From: Hetaerina americana
Taxonomy: Eukaryota > Arthropoda > Insecta > Odonata > Calopterygidae
NCBI GenBank assembly: GCA_022747635.1
Contig: JAKTNV010000011.1
Coordinates: 17,769,975-17,833,974, forward strand
DNA: 64,000 nucleotides
Direction: 5' to 3'
Part shown: one piece after another, positions 46,734 through 58,172 of the stretch
Layout: every line of letters begins with the position of its first letter
How positions within the stretch are numbered: position 1 is the stretch's first letter
Position numbers and translations under genes: made by a program
Notes under the pieces: model-generated
Seen by the model: the letters and a program-made list of their open reading frames with translations, nothing else
Told to the model about the DNA's origin: nothing
The model's database searches: none

Positions 46734-46995
46734 CTATTCGCCAAGGGGTCATACAGTTTAACGTTCCATCTGACGGATAGTGTATCCCACCTGAAGTACT
46801 CATCACTTGACACCTGGGTACTGTATGGGGTCACAGTCTAAGAAATCCTTCTCGCAGGCTGTTGATGTGCGCCGACGTGTCTTTCTAAGAATTTGATATG
46901 GCTCTAAAACACAAAAAACAGCCGACATCTTTGTCCCCTATACATAACCTGCTGTTTCCAAGGCCACGGGTTCTATTCCCCAAAAGGGCGAACCC
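46734..46995 (-). mobile_element. SINE2-related segment, inverted twin of 41216-41465
   Basis: AACGCTATTCGCCAAGGGGT through ATTCCCCAAAAGGGCG is the reverse complement of 41216-41465 with only a handful of differences. It adjoins the LINE A 3' end exactly as the twin does. Confidence 0.88.
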
Positions 46996-48504
46996 AATTT
47001 AACGCCATCCATCATCCAATCCATCCAAGCCATCAATCATTATCCATTCTCCGCTGAAGTCAATGTACCGCACTGTTTCATATGAAAATTTTTCAATGCG
47101 CAGGATATTTTAATTGACTACCCCATCGAAGAAGTTATTCATGCCTCTGCAACAGAAGATTAGAAACAACTGCAATTAGATGAAAGAAAGCATTCCTGAA
47201 TCTAATTGTAATAATGAATAATTTCCTGCCCAGCGGCCCTATAAACTGGTCAGTTTTGAGACGTCCGCTAATGCCCTAGCTTTTAAATATTCACCAAATG
47301 TTTTTTGAAGCGCAAAAGGAACTTGAGTTCATTTTAAATGTGGAAAATCCAAATAATATTTTAGAACTTGGTCTATTTTTGTTGCATTTCATACATTTTT
47401 TGCAGATGAAAATTTAAGACATTTTTTTATTCCTGAAAACTTCTGCGTTACAACCTACTATTCCGTCATTGTTGGACCATTAATATATGTCGGCCATTAA
47501 AGCATAGAAGACTTTTAGTTGATGGACACTGATCACGCCTTGCTTGATCTAGTCCTGAGGAATATTGATACAAATTATAGATTCAGGTTTGATGTGGTAG
47601 AACTGTTCCATTGTAAAATAGACGAAAGCTATTACATTTTTCCACTTAATAAAGATTTATTTCTGACTAATTTCGATGTACTACATCCTTTTCAAGTGCC
47701 TTGGGTACCGGTCAAGGCAACTTAAAATGATGTCGTGCATCGAAACTAGTCAGAAATAAATCTCTATTAAGTGGAAAATAGTAATACTTCGTCTCTGTTA
47801 TTAATATTAATACACATTCGCAATCGCATCCAGCAAAATGCCATAGATGTTTTCAATCTATAATCGTAGATCAATTCAATATGCAGCAGAATGGCTTCAA
47901 ATTGTTTGGAATCAAGAGAAAGCATCTTTGTTCTCCTTTTCTATGACCCGATAAAAGTTTTGTATGTTACCACCAGGTTGAAGGTACTTAGGTTCGCGAT
48001 CACCTTTTAATATATATCGCGGAAGTTTTTGATCAACAAATTGAAACATTTATCCAAAGTGGACTAAGTTAAATGGTTAAAATTTAACAAGAGCAGTCAA
48101 ACGGAATCATAGTTATTTGTAATCAAAAGTAGTCATTCCTTAACATCGGTGAGATAATTTTTTTTGTACGTTTGTTCTCGGTTAGAGATACACACCTATA
48201 ATTATAATTTGTATGCACGATAGGTTCTCCACCACGTCGCAGGCGCTCGTTAAGTTTCAATTGAGTCAACGAGGATTCCGGAATATAACGTTTACAGTTA
48301 TTTTTTATAAGGTTGCCTTTTGAAGAGCAAAAAATACGTGACAAGCATAGAGTATATATAGCATAGATAATACGAGATAGTCACTATATGTGGATATCTC
48401 GTATTTATTGCTCTTCAAAAGTAAACTTAATAAAAAAACTGCAAAAAATTTATCAGCTGCTTTCCTTATTTGGTTTCCATCATTCGAGTGAGTTCCGCTC
48501 TCAG
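46996..48504. other. Mostly quiet; inverted repeat 47631-47785
   Basis: No convincing gene. A short inverted repeat of TTTTGAAGAGCAAAAAATACG also pairs 48317-48340 with about 48397-48420. The 47519-47725 frame runs into the inverted repeat and has no domain. Confidence 0.45.
47631..47785. repeat. Inverted repeat with ~48-bp arms
   Basis: ATTACATTTTTCCACTTAAT ... ACTAATTTCGATG (47631-47678) recurs inverted at 47738-47785. The 59-bp centre holds a weaker nested inverted repeat (AAGTGCCTTG / CAAGGCAACTT). Confidence 0.85.
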
Positions 48505-49320
48505 CATATACATCTATTTAATATTCCGCAAGCCGTCGCAAGGGCATGTGACGGGAGGTGTTAGAGCACCACCCGTAATTAAGACAAAAACCGCATGCAA
48601 AAGCGAAAAACTTATAAAATCCATAAACAAAACATATTGTACATTCAGGCTAAAAACCCTTACAATCCACACACATGCAAACACTCAAACTACCAACTAC
48701 GTTATACACGCACCTACAAATATACCTGATGTATTTGCAATGTTTAATTTTGCTTCGAGTTGTAAATTAAATGTTTTTAATATTTCTAAATTGACTTCGG
48801 TTTCTTAACATTATGATTTCTGATTGTTCGGGGAAAGAATGAGTATTTGTATCTATCTGTCCTGGAATATATATCGCTTATTTTATCTTTGTGGTCTGAT
48901 CTACCTAAGTAATGTGGGGCCGTTACGCTTTTAGCGTCATTGTTAAATTCGTTTGTTCTGGACCTTTCTAAAAGTCTAAGTCTCACTTGTTCTCTTCGTA
49001 TTTCAAGTGGCTGCCATCCTAAATCCCTTAAGAGACCTGTCACACTTGTGTTCTTATTATAACAATTTTGGGCGAATCTGGTCGATTTTTCTGGACTTCT
49101 TATCTGATTCTTTTTGCCAAATGTTCTCCCAAGGATCCCCAATACTTGGGACATATTTATAATGAGGTCTAACTAGAGAAAAATAACACCTCTCTTTAAC
49201 TTTTTCATTACATTTCCCCACCACCCGTTTAATGAAGCCGAGCTTCTTTAATGCGGATCCGCATATTGTCCTGATATGTGCTCCCCATGCAAACGTGGTG
49301 TTAGAACTACTCCTATATAC

Positions 49321-50641
49321 TACCTTGATCAAAAATTTCCCGGAATTTATTCAGAAAATTAAAAATACAAGTTTATTCATCTAAATCTATATTGTCCCCT
49401 TCAAAGTAATCCCCATCGACTGCAACACACTTATGCCAGCGCTTGATCCAATCCTCGAAACATTTTTTATATTCGGTTTTCGGTATGTCCATCAGTGCTT
49501 CCTGCGAGTTTTCCATTACTTCCTCTCGGCTGCTAAAACGCGTTCCCCGTAATGGTTTTTTAACTCGATTGAACAGAAAGAAGTCACAGGGAGCCAAATC
49601 AGGTGAATTCGGTGGCTGTTGGATGGTATTTGTTGCATTTTTCGTCAAAAAATTACGAATAATGATAGCACTGTGCGACGGTGCGTTATCATGGTGCAAA
49701 ATCCACGAGTTTTCTGCCCACATTTCTGGTCTCTTTCGGCGAATTGCTTCACGCAAACGTCTCATAACGCCCAAATAATACTCTTTGTTTACTGTCTGGC
49801 CTTCTGGCAAAAATTCATGATGCACTACACCGTTGTAATCCATGAAAACCGTCAGCATTGCCTTCTTTTTTGACTGAAAACGACGTGGTTTTTTTGGTCT
49901 CGGCTCATTTGGTGAACGCCATTCACTTGCCTGATGTCTGGATTGCGTGTCGTACTCATAAACCCACGTCTCGTCTCCAGTAATGATCCTTTTGATGAAT
50001 GTGGGATCGGATTCAGCCTCGCAAATCATGTCTTTTGCGACGTCAACACGGTCTCTTTTTTGCATGAAATTGAGGTCCAACTTTGCTGCTACACGACGGA
50101 AACCCAAATCATTAACCACAATGTCTTGGGTGGATCCATAGGCAATGTTCAAGTCCTCCGCTAATTCTCTGATGGTTAATTTGCGGTTATTGACCAACAT
50201 TTCTTTTACTTTATCAATTTTTTCACCGACTTTCGATGTCGATGGTCTGCCACTGCGTTCATCATCTTCGATTGACTCACGACCACTTCTGAACCGCTCG
50301 TGCCACTGGTAAACGACCGTTTTTTTTAGAGAATCGTTGCCGAAACACTTTTCCAACATTTCCAACGTCCGTGCGCCACTAAATCCGTTTTTTACGCAAA
50401 ATTTAATACAAGTTCGTTGTTGCAAATTTAAATCCATTTCTGAAATTGTAAAAAATCGCCAACACACACAGAGATAGATGTACTCTTGGCTACGTAACTT
50501 TTGCAAATGTCAAGTTATGACACTAAGATTTAAAGGGAATATCAACAACAGATGTACCAATTTAACAAAAAAAACAGAACTCAAATCGGAACGATGGGAG
50601 CGCCACACGGTGGTTATTCCGGGAACTTTTTGATCAAGGTA
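49321..50641 (-). mobile_element. Complete mariner element with intact transposase
   Basis: 1321 bp including the TA at both ends. Terminal inverted repeats TACCTTGATCAAAAAxTTCC (left T, right G at the variable position) extend to about 26 bp. It lies inside LINE A RT coding, with LINE sequence resuming on either side. The transposase gene occupies most of the length on the minus strand. Confidence 0.95.
49373..50437 (-). CDS. Mariner transposase (DD34D), intact
   Basis: I start at the Met beginning MDLNLQQRTCIKFCVKNG (354 residues), the usual mariner N-terminus. The frame stays open 23 codons further upstream, but that sequence is untranslated leader. The order is N-terminal helix-turn-helix (residues ~8-55), linker DDERSGRPST, second helix-turn-helix with IRELAEDLNIAYGSTQDIV, then the catalytic core. 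The three catalytic Asp lie in ITGDETWVYEYD, HHDNAPSHSA and SPDLAPCDFFLF, the last two separated by 34 residues (DD34D). The C-terminus is HKCVAVDGDYFEGDNIDLDE. It cuts and pastes its own element at TA sites in the nucleus. There is no stop, frameshift or missing catalytic residue, so it may be active. Confidence 0.97.
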   Translation of the reverse strand: MDLNLQQRTCIKFCVKNGFSGARTLEMLEKCFGNDSLKKTVVYQWHERFRSGRESIEDDERSGRPSTSKVGEKIDKVKEMLVNNRKLTIRELAEDLNIAYGSTQDIVVNDLGFRRVAAKLDLNFMQKRDRVDVAKDMICEAESDPTFIKRIITGDETWVYEYDTQSRHQASEWRSPNEPRPKKPRRFQSKKKAMLTVFMDYNGVVHHEFLPEGQTVNKEYYLGVMRRLREAIRRKRPEMWAENSWILHHDNAPSHSAIIIRNFLTKNATNTIQQPPNSPDLAPCDFFLFNRVKKPLRGTRFSSREEVMENSQEALMDIPKTEYKKCFEDWIKRWHKCVAVDGDYFEGDNIDLDE

Positions 50642-50930
50642 GTATTTCACTTGATTGGCCGTAGTTAGCACCGAGTTAAGTCAGTAATGAATATTAGGAA
50701 TATGAAGCGACCCTAATACACTTTCCTTGGGGACGCCCAGGGAAGTTAAGGGTAGTTACATCTATATCCGTTGAGCACGACCCATCGATGACTACTATTA
50801 GTTTGCGATTTGACAGGAATTCTCTCATCCAATTTATTATTTTCTCAACGATACCATAGAATTTAAGTTTGTCTAACTATATCCGAAGGCCTTTTTGAAA
50901 TCTAGGATTACTGCATCGACTTTTGTGTAT

Positions 50931-52269
50931 AATTATAAAATGTACGTACCTACGGTCGAGAATCAATGAAAACGAGATAACCGAGACCGTAAAGTTGATT
51001 GGTTCCAGGTATTTGAAGGGGAGAGGTAAAAACAATGTTGCTAGTAAGGGGAAATATAGGGAACACACACTGGGTCACTTGGGTGTGTTTGGGATACAGT
51101 GACCCATGCATACCTCAATCGCGCACAAAAAAAGCAAAATTAATAAAAAATAAAACAACTACTCGATCACTAGGGAGTGTTAAGGAACACACTCAGGGTT
51201 TGCAAGAATTTCGCCTGTGCTAGTGTGTTGTTTTCTCCCGATCTAATTATATCGTGAATGATGAGACTTAATTGTGTTTCGCAACATCTGCTCTACCTAA
51301 ATCCGTGCTTGTTGCGGCTTGGTATTTCTATAAAAAAAAACTCATAGTGTTACAGACAATAATGTGTTCCGATATTTTACAAGAGATCGATGTTTAGGAA
51401 ATGGGTTGGACTTTGTTGATCTGAGACCTCTCCTCTCATTGTGTCGGGTACCCCTTAATCGCTCAGGGGTCCATTATACTTCCGAGGCACCGCAGTTGGT
51501 AGCGCATAGGATACACGAACACGTTTCGAGGGTTTAGCCTAGTTGGTTTAAGGAATGGAAATTGAGGTTAATATCAGGAAAACAAGGTTTATGGTCGAGA
51601 GCAAAATTAACGCCATGTGATGACATGATTACAATAGAAAACGAGGGAATATAACATGTGTAACAGTTTCGTCATTTGGAGAGCATGTTCACTGAGGAAA
51701 CTGGTTTTTCATAAGGATAAAGGAAAGGAAGGCAATGGCTGAACAGGTCTTACAAGGTAAAATGTAGACTAAATCGATGCCATGACACTTGAATTTGCCG
51801 TTCAATGTGGGTTTTGGATGCTCACAGAATGGAGAAAAGCGATCACACGTGCCTTTTCATCATGAGTTCTGCATGTTTACTGCAAATAGATATCAGTATT
51901 AGTAGTATTAGTAAATAGAGACTAGGCAAGAGCGCAGGCCATAGTTTGGGATAAATAAAGTAGAATCAAGCGCTTTTTGCCACTTCAGATCAGGTTACAC
52001 CTCTCAGATCCCAAAATTAATAGAACAAACGAACAATTGCATTAAAATAACGTATAACCTCAGCGATTAATGCACTTGGTGCCTCGGAATGCATAAAAGA
52101 TAGTAATGCGAGTGAATGTAATACTCTTGCCCCTATTAACCATGAATTGTCTCGAAACAGTTTTGTGAGCATACATAAAACCGAAAAACAAAAAGTAATT
52201 GAGAAAATAAAAATTATAACATTAAACTGACTTAGCTTCAGAAACAAAATATAGTATCGCATATTGGAC
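50931..52269. other. Quiet region; possible tRNA-like scrap at 51484-51545
   Basis: GCACCGCAGTTGGTAGCGCA and GTTTCGAGGGTT at 51484-51530 weakly resemble A and B boxes, but no cloverleaf could be drawn. A short inverted repeat TGGGTCAC/GTGACCCA occurs at 51072-51107. Otherwise nothing recognisable. Confidence 0.4.
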
Positions 52270-54498
52270 ATATTTTTGTCAGTACAAACGCAGACATAGT
52301 AGTTGGAATGGAGAGTTGGCTCACGGGAGTTAAAAACAAACGGTGAGGTTTTTCCAAGCGGTTTAACAATTTACAGAAGGGTTAACAATACACAGACCAA
52401 ATAGATTGGATGGGGGAGTATTCATTGCTGTAATGTCACATCTTACTAGCAAACGATATGAATGCGACGTAAATGACATAGAAAGCGTTTGGTGCAACAT
52501 TAAGGACTAAAATGGAAGAAGCCTATTCGTGTGTTCATTTTATAGACCCCCAGATTCAAACAGAGATGTTCTACACAAGCTCGACGACCAGTTTTCCACT
52601 CTCAGCAACAAACATAGCAACAGTATTATTATAATCTCTGGTGATACAAATCTACCGTCAATTGACTGGGACGCGTACTGCGTAGAAAAATCTTCCGAAA
52701 ACCGAGATTCATGTCAAGAAATCCTTCATATATTTATAAAACACTCCTTAGAACAAATTGTCAAATCCCAAACACGGGGCCAAAGGATACTAGATATCTT
52801 TGCGACTTCTATACCCGAAATTATTACAAACATTTAAATAATGGACGGAATCAGTGACCATTAGGATATTTTTGTAGAGTTAAAAACTAAGTTCGTGAGG
52901 ATAAACAAAGAAAAGCGTAAAATATACTTACACACAAGGCAAATTTTAACGGGCTACGAGAATATTTAAAAAGGGAATTGCCAGATTAAAAAACAAAAAC
53001 AGTGACAACCGATACAGATAACAGCTGGAAATATTTCTTAAACATTTTATGCGAAGGAATGAAGACGTACATCTCATCCAAATTCAAATGCGACAGTAAG
53101 GAACCTAGATGGTACGACGGCATCTGATCGGCATTCGTAAGAGGGCAAAGAAAGCTACAGTCAAATTTCAAAAAGAGTTTAACAAGTGGCGATATAGGTT
53201 ATGTGAATACATACAAACAGAAACTAAAAGAATGTCGTTGTAAAATGAAAAGTATCATGCACACAGCACTACACTCTTTTAAATCTAGAATGCTAAGTGA
53301 ATATCTTGAGGAAAATCCGAAGTCATTCTGGTCCTATTTTAGGAAAATACAGGGTAAACGTCCAACTGCGCATTCTTTGAAGACGGAAAGTGGAGAAATT
53401 ATTACAGATAGCGTGAAAAAGGCAAATATTTGAAACCATTTTTTCCAGACCGTCTACAACAAAAACCCACACGCACCAAACGATTCTCCACACCCACCCG
53501 GGGAACACATGAGTGATATTATACTGACCAAGCAGAGGATAGAACATTTGCTCCGTAGTATAAAAACAAACAAAGCACCAGATCCGGAAGAAATACCTAC
53601 TAAAATATTAAAGGAATTATCTAAAGACATGCCCCGTTTCTGGAAATTACTTTTCTAAAATCAATAGAATAAGGTTCGGTACCTCGCGACTGGAAGCTAC
53701 CCCATAAACTCCCATCTATAAAGGCGGCGATAGGGATAAACCAACCAATTACCGACCCATTTCCTTAGCATCGGTCTCTTGTAAAATATCGGAACACATT
53801 ATTGTCGCTAATATTATGAGATTACTTAATAGTAGGAAAATGCTAACCCACAACCAGCTCAGATTTAGGGAGACCAGATCTTGCGAAACAAAATTAGGTA
53901 TTTTCATTCGCGATATAATATACTTCGGTCGGGGGAAAAAAAGGCAAGTCGATGCAATATTCCTAGATTTCAAAATCCTTCGAAAAAGTCCCACGCAATC
54001 AATTGTTACAAACAATTAAATTCTATGGAAACAATGAGAAAATTATTAATTGGATTAAGATCGGTTGCTTTCCCGGCGTTCTTGACGCTTGGGTAGATCA
54101 GACCACAAAGATGAAATAATATAGATAGATTTCAGTACAAATAGATACAAATACTCATTCTTTCCCCGAACAATCAGAAATCATAATAGCAAGATACCGG
54201 TCACTTTAGAAATATTCAAAACATTGAATTTGCAAGTCGGATCAAAATTTAACATTGCAAAGATATTAGGTACTATATACTTGTAGGTGCATGTGTATGT
54301 TAGTTGGTAGTTAGTGTTTTCATGTTTGTGGGGTGTAAGTGTTCTTGCATGAATGCATGCCATGTTTTGTTTTTGGATGGTATAAATTTGTGGCTTTTGC
54401 ATGGGGTTTTTTTTCTTTCTTAATTACGGGTTGTATTCTACTACCCGCCGCCACACGCTCTTGTCGCGGGCTGCGGGATATTAAGTAGACGTAGTTGT
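52270..54498 (+). mobile_element. LINE A copy with endonuclease and partial RT
   Basis: In several frames the order is: endonuclease start (TNADIVVGMESWLTGVK), SFYRPPDSNRDVLHKLDDQF and ISGDTNLPSIDWD; the SDH motif near 52852; linker HSFKSRMLSEYLEENPKSFW; pre-RT KTNKAPDPEEIPTKIL; RT PTNYRPISLASVSCKISEHI and AIFLDFKILRK. The second half of RT is lost near 54070. The ORF end (LGRSDHK) and 3' UTR follow directly, ending TTAAGTAGACGTAGTTG. It is the most complete 5' part of LINE A here, but non-functional. Confidence 0.9.
52529..52837 (+). pseudogene. LINE A endonuclease domain remnant
   Basis: A 102-codon frame from the exonuclease-endonuclease-phosphatase fold. SFYRPPDSN and ISGDTNLPSIDWD match the GDFNxP core that holds an active-site Asp and Asn, with the expected Asp present and F changed to T. 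QTRGQRILDIFAT corresponds to the pre-SDH region. The frame stops just before the SDH motif, which is readable in the next frame. This enzyme nicks target DNA for reverse transcription. Confidence 0.8.
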
Positions 54499-54794
54499 AT
54501 TACTGACGGCCGCCTTCACTGCCTGCGTTGCCTGAGGTATCCCGCCGCCATGTATACACCAGGATGAAAGAATCCTACACCTCCCTTCTGTTAGACTCTG
54601 CGGTGCATCGGATAGATTATACGGCGGATATTAGAACTGCCTGATATAATGGTTCCCTCCCTGCCCAACCGCTGATGTCTTACCCCAGGCAGTGCCCTCG
54701 GAATAGGGACAGTAGCTGCAGGTATGGTGGGGCTGTCATCTGACGGTGCCTGGTACCATTTGTAGACGGGGATGGGATCCATTCACTCAAGCTG
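54499..54794. other. No gene recognised
   Basis: Unassigned stretch of moderate G+C; a 63-codon minus frame has no domain. Confidence 0.35.
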
Positions 54795-54995
54795 TGTGGT
54801 CAATGAGATTTCATGCTGTGTGATTTTTCGGGTATCAGATGTTCATGGGAAACCATAACCGGCACAAAGAAAGGCACCGGTCCCCCCACCCTGATGTGTG
54901 AATTTCACACGCCGTTGGGCTTAGTAAAGGGTAAACTACCATTACCTACCAAACTGACCTTCGAGTAAATTACTGTGTTTAACGTTTTTTACATC
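54795..54995 (+). mobile_element. SINE1 3' part, 5'-truncated
   Basis: GTGTGATTTTTCGGGTATCA, AACCATAACCGGCACAAAGA, TGTGTGAATTTCACACGCCG and AACTGACCTTCGAGT. The tRNA-like head is missing. Confidence 0.85.
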
Positions 54996-55004
54996 TACCC
55001 TATG

Positions 55005-55310
55005 CCTTCCCCTTTCTCGTTTGCCAAACATTTTCCCCTATACCACTGTCTTCAAAATCCTATTGCCAATAAAAATGCTCTCTGAATCCTCTTTTCTCCT
55101 GTTTTCTTCGGATTTCATTCTCTGCAATCCTCTCTCTTCCCTAATCATGACCGAAACTTACCTGTTTATTTTCCTTTCTGCCTATTTCATCTATTCCATC
55201 TCTCCATCTTTGCCTATCCTCTTGCTTCAACGACCACATTTCTGCCCTACCACACTTTTTACGCACCCATCCTCCCAGTTACATGTACCACTTGACTATC
55301 ACTTCCTTGT
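55005..55310 (-). mobile_element. LINE B C-terminal fragment
   Basis: The minus strand reads RAEMWSLKQEDRQRW (matching ETWSLKQENR in related copies) and continues through decayed tail sequence to GKRERGR-like codons near 55015. Confidence 0.65.
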
Positions 55311-55793
55311 TACATGTTCTCCTTAACACATCGTAGGGAAAAAAAGAAAATAATGCAAAGCGCCTTAGCACATTTTTAAAAAAATTCTGTGCGATTACTT
55401 GTAGATTGCCCCTAAGGTATTGTGGTCGTACGCTAGGGAATGATAGGGAAACCATAGAGTCCCTCAAAAGCAGCAACACTTATACATGTACATACAGACT
55501 ACACCCAAAAAGCGAATGTTTAAAATAATTTCTTTCAAAGCGTGTACACTAATGACAATTTGACATCTGCCCGTACCAGAGGATATTCCCGCAAAGGTAC
55601 CGAAAGAGCTCGCGGCCGAAATTTCAACTTTTTTTAAATACATATTTAACAAATCGATTTCTGAAGGAGTCGTTTGGAAAATAGGCCCCTGGATTGAAAA
55701 ATAGCCAACATCACCCCTATTTTTTAAACCGGAAATAAACAAGACCCCGGTAATTACCGGCCTACATCGCTAACCTACCTCTATTGTTAAGTT

Positions 55794-56321
55794 TTGGAGC
55801 ACATTGTTGTTAGCAACGTCATGAAATTCCTTGACACTCCCAACCTATTATCCAACAGACAACACGGATTCAGAAAGAAGAGATCATGTGAAACAAAGTT
55901 GGGACTTTTTATGCACGATGTTCCACAACCGGGGGAAAGAAACAAACAAGTATATGCGATATTCTTGGATTTCAAAAAGGTCTTTGATAAAGTCCCACAC
56001 GCTAAATTGATACCCATGTTGCAATGGTATGAAATAAACGAAAAAGTAATAAACTTGATTCGGGACCTCCTTACTGACAGCGAACAACGGGTAGTAACAA
56101 CGGATGGCTCAAGCTCTAATTTTGTGAAAGTTACATCCGGCGTTCCACAAGGTAGCGTCATAGGACCACTACTATTTCTCATATACCATAATGATATCAC
56201 CAGTAAAATAAAAAGCAGCACAATACTCTTTGCGGACGACACTGTAGCCTGCAGGAAAATAGCGAGTGAAGCAGATCGTGAATCACTAAAACTGACAAAA
56301 ATAAATTTAAAAATGGTGTGA
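55794..56321 (+). pseudogene. LINE A reverse transcriptase domain
   Basis: A 175-codon frame covering the RT palm. EHIVVSNVMKFL, QHGFRKKRSCETKLGLF, AIFLDFKKVFDKVPH (first catalytic Asp), TSGVPQGSVIGPLLFLIYHN and STILFADDTVAC (FADD catalytic pair) are all intact. The fingers region before it is in other frames, and the thumb after it is frameshifted and then split by MITE copy 3. The motif wording fits the CR1/Jockey superfamily of non-LTR retrotransposons, which copy their RNA at a nicked target. Confidence 0.9.
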
Positions 56322-56534
56322 AGAATGGGAGCTGGAATTAAATACGAAAAAGTGTACCGTCATGCATTTCTTAAACCACAGAAAACACAACCATACTTTA
56401 TCAAATTACACACTCGGAGGTATTTGGATGAGCGTCGCGGATGATGTAAAATACTTGGGGGCATCCATTGCATCAGATCTTTCTTGAGAAAAACACAATA
56501 TATACGCACAATTTGTGGAGGGGCGCTAAAAAAC

Positions 56535-57291
56535 TACGAGGGTCATCCGGAAAGTAGTACCCGTTCGTGAAATAAAGACACAAAAGTAAATATTAACAAA
56601 CATAAAAAATTTTATTTGAAAGAGGATACTTTAAACTACTTCTCAACATAATCTCCAAGCAAATTAAGGCATTTGTCATAACGTGTGACAAGTTTCTGTA
56701 TTCCTGCTGCATAGTCCTTCGCCGCCAGCTCATTGAGATACGCGAGGGACCCATCTTGCACAAATTTTTGCATAATGCAGATGGTGTTTAACAATTTCAT
56801 GAACAATTGTTCGAGAAACATTGGGAAAATGCTCACAGATGTCATCAATTGTGACGCGCCGATCGTTCCTCACGAATTCGTCAACTGAGCTCACCAGTTG
56901 GTCTGTAATGACAGACGGTCTCCCCGAACGCTCATCGTCGTGTGTGTTCCCCCTCCCCATGTTGAAGTTGCGACACCACCGCCGAACAGACGACTCGTCC
57001 ATTACATTGTCTCCATACACCTCCTTTAATTGGCGATGAATATCACATGGGCGAACGTTTCTTGCATTGAGGAATTTAATCACTGCCCTCACTTCACAAC
57101 TGGCGGCGTTCTCAATTTTTTTAAACATTGTAAACAATCACAGAAACAACACAGGCAATGCTAGCGTCACGCAACTTGGCTCAGAGAAGGCAGACAAGCC
57201 ACTGAAGCTATCTGACCTCGTCCAGCGGCTACTCGCGTCGTCAGCACTTCATGCGGCACGAACGGGTACTACTTTCCGGATGACCCTCGTA
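56535..57291 (-). mobile_element. Mariner-derived deletion element (MITE), copy 3
   Basis: 757 bp, TA to TA, with both termini matching each other over about 35 bp. The LINE A thumb codons read GALKK before and VIIKRIVG after the insertion, in line with ALKKLGFIKR in the 49-kb copy, so the insertion site is exact. It has the same internal deletion as copies 1 and 2. Confidence 0.95.
56730..57137 (-). pseudogene. Truncated mariner transposase, DNA-binding half
   Basis: 135 codons. It differs from copy 1 by one residue (DDERSGRPS for DDERSERPS, the more usual mariner form). Both helix-turn-helix regions are present; the catalytic core is absent. Confidence 0.9.
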
Positions 57292-58172
57292 GTAATCATC
57301 AAACGTATAGTCGGAATGTATAAAGACGTAAAAGTGATGGAAACGTACTATTTATCTTTGGTAAGGACTCACATTGAGTATGCGGTGAGCGTTTGGGATC
57401 CTTTTTGAAAAATATAAATTACAGAATTAAATAAGGTACAGAGAAAGGACGATAGGTTCGTGAAAAACTCGTACCAAAGGATACAAAGCGTCACACATTT
57501 AATACAGGTTCTGAGGTGGGGACCTTCAGATTAGCGAAGACTCAGGGCTACATTAAACCTATTACAAAGATCTAAAGCGAATAGTTTTGCATCCGACATT
57601 GGAGATGTAATTAGGCACCCTGATAACATTAGCAAGGCTGAAAACTGTCACAAAATTAGAGAGATTGACAAACTGATATATCGAAGTATTCGTTTTTCCG
57701 CGCACTTTTCACGACAACCATAAAAGGGGGAAAGCCTAGGAAAAAACAGGCGCACGGTGTCAAAAATAAGAGTCGAAAACCCACCCTCCCCACCGTCTAG
57801 GGAATAATTAGCTCTACTCAATTGCATACACTTTCAATAACTTCGTGTGCTTTGCTGTCAAAACCCTTCCCACTTGACCACATTAGAATTCCATTAAATA
57901 ATTTAGTACTCTTAACAGTGTTGCTGGCTCCGCTTTGCCTGTTATTAAGTTTCCCCTTCCATCGCTCGTCTCTCTCTGTAGGGTGCACCCTCCCGCCACC
58001 TGCAGCTTGGTGTCGTATTCCCTACCCGTGTCCTTGGGGGAGGAGACCATGTTGCACGAGGCACGTGGTACTGGTATTTCACCTTCCTGCTTTTCAAATT
58101 CTAGCTTGCACGCTATTGGATAAATTTTCACAACATCTCAAGGTGCAATTGTTTGTTGTTTGATAGTATATG

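Larger units (their letters stand above)
48505..50930 (-). mobile_element. LINE A copy interrupted by an intact mariner
   Basis: Left to right on plus: 3' terminus and UTR (48505-48780), ORF end (minus-strand APHYLGRSDHKDKI, SFFPRTIRNHN), thumb region (IRTICGSALKKLGFIKRVVG, SLVRPHYKY), mariner 49321-50641, then RT on the far side (VDAVILDFKKAF at about 50910, INWMREFLSNRKLIVV). The RT coding is frameshifted. The mariner split it at a TA. Confidence 0.9.
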
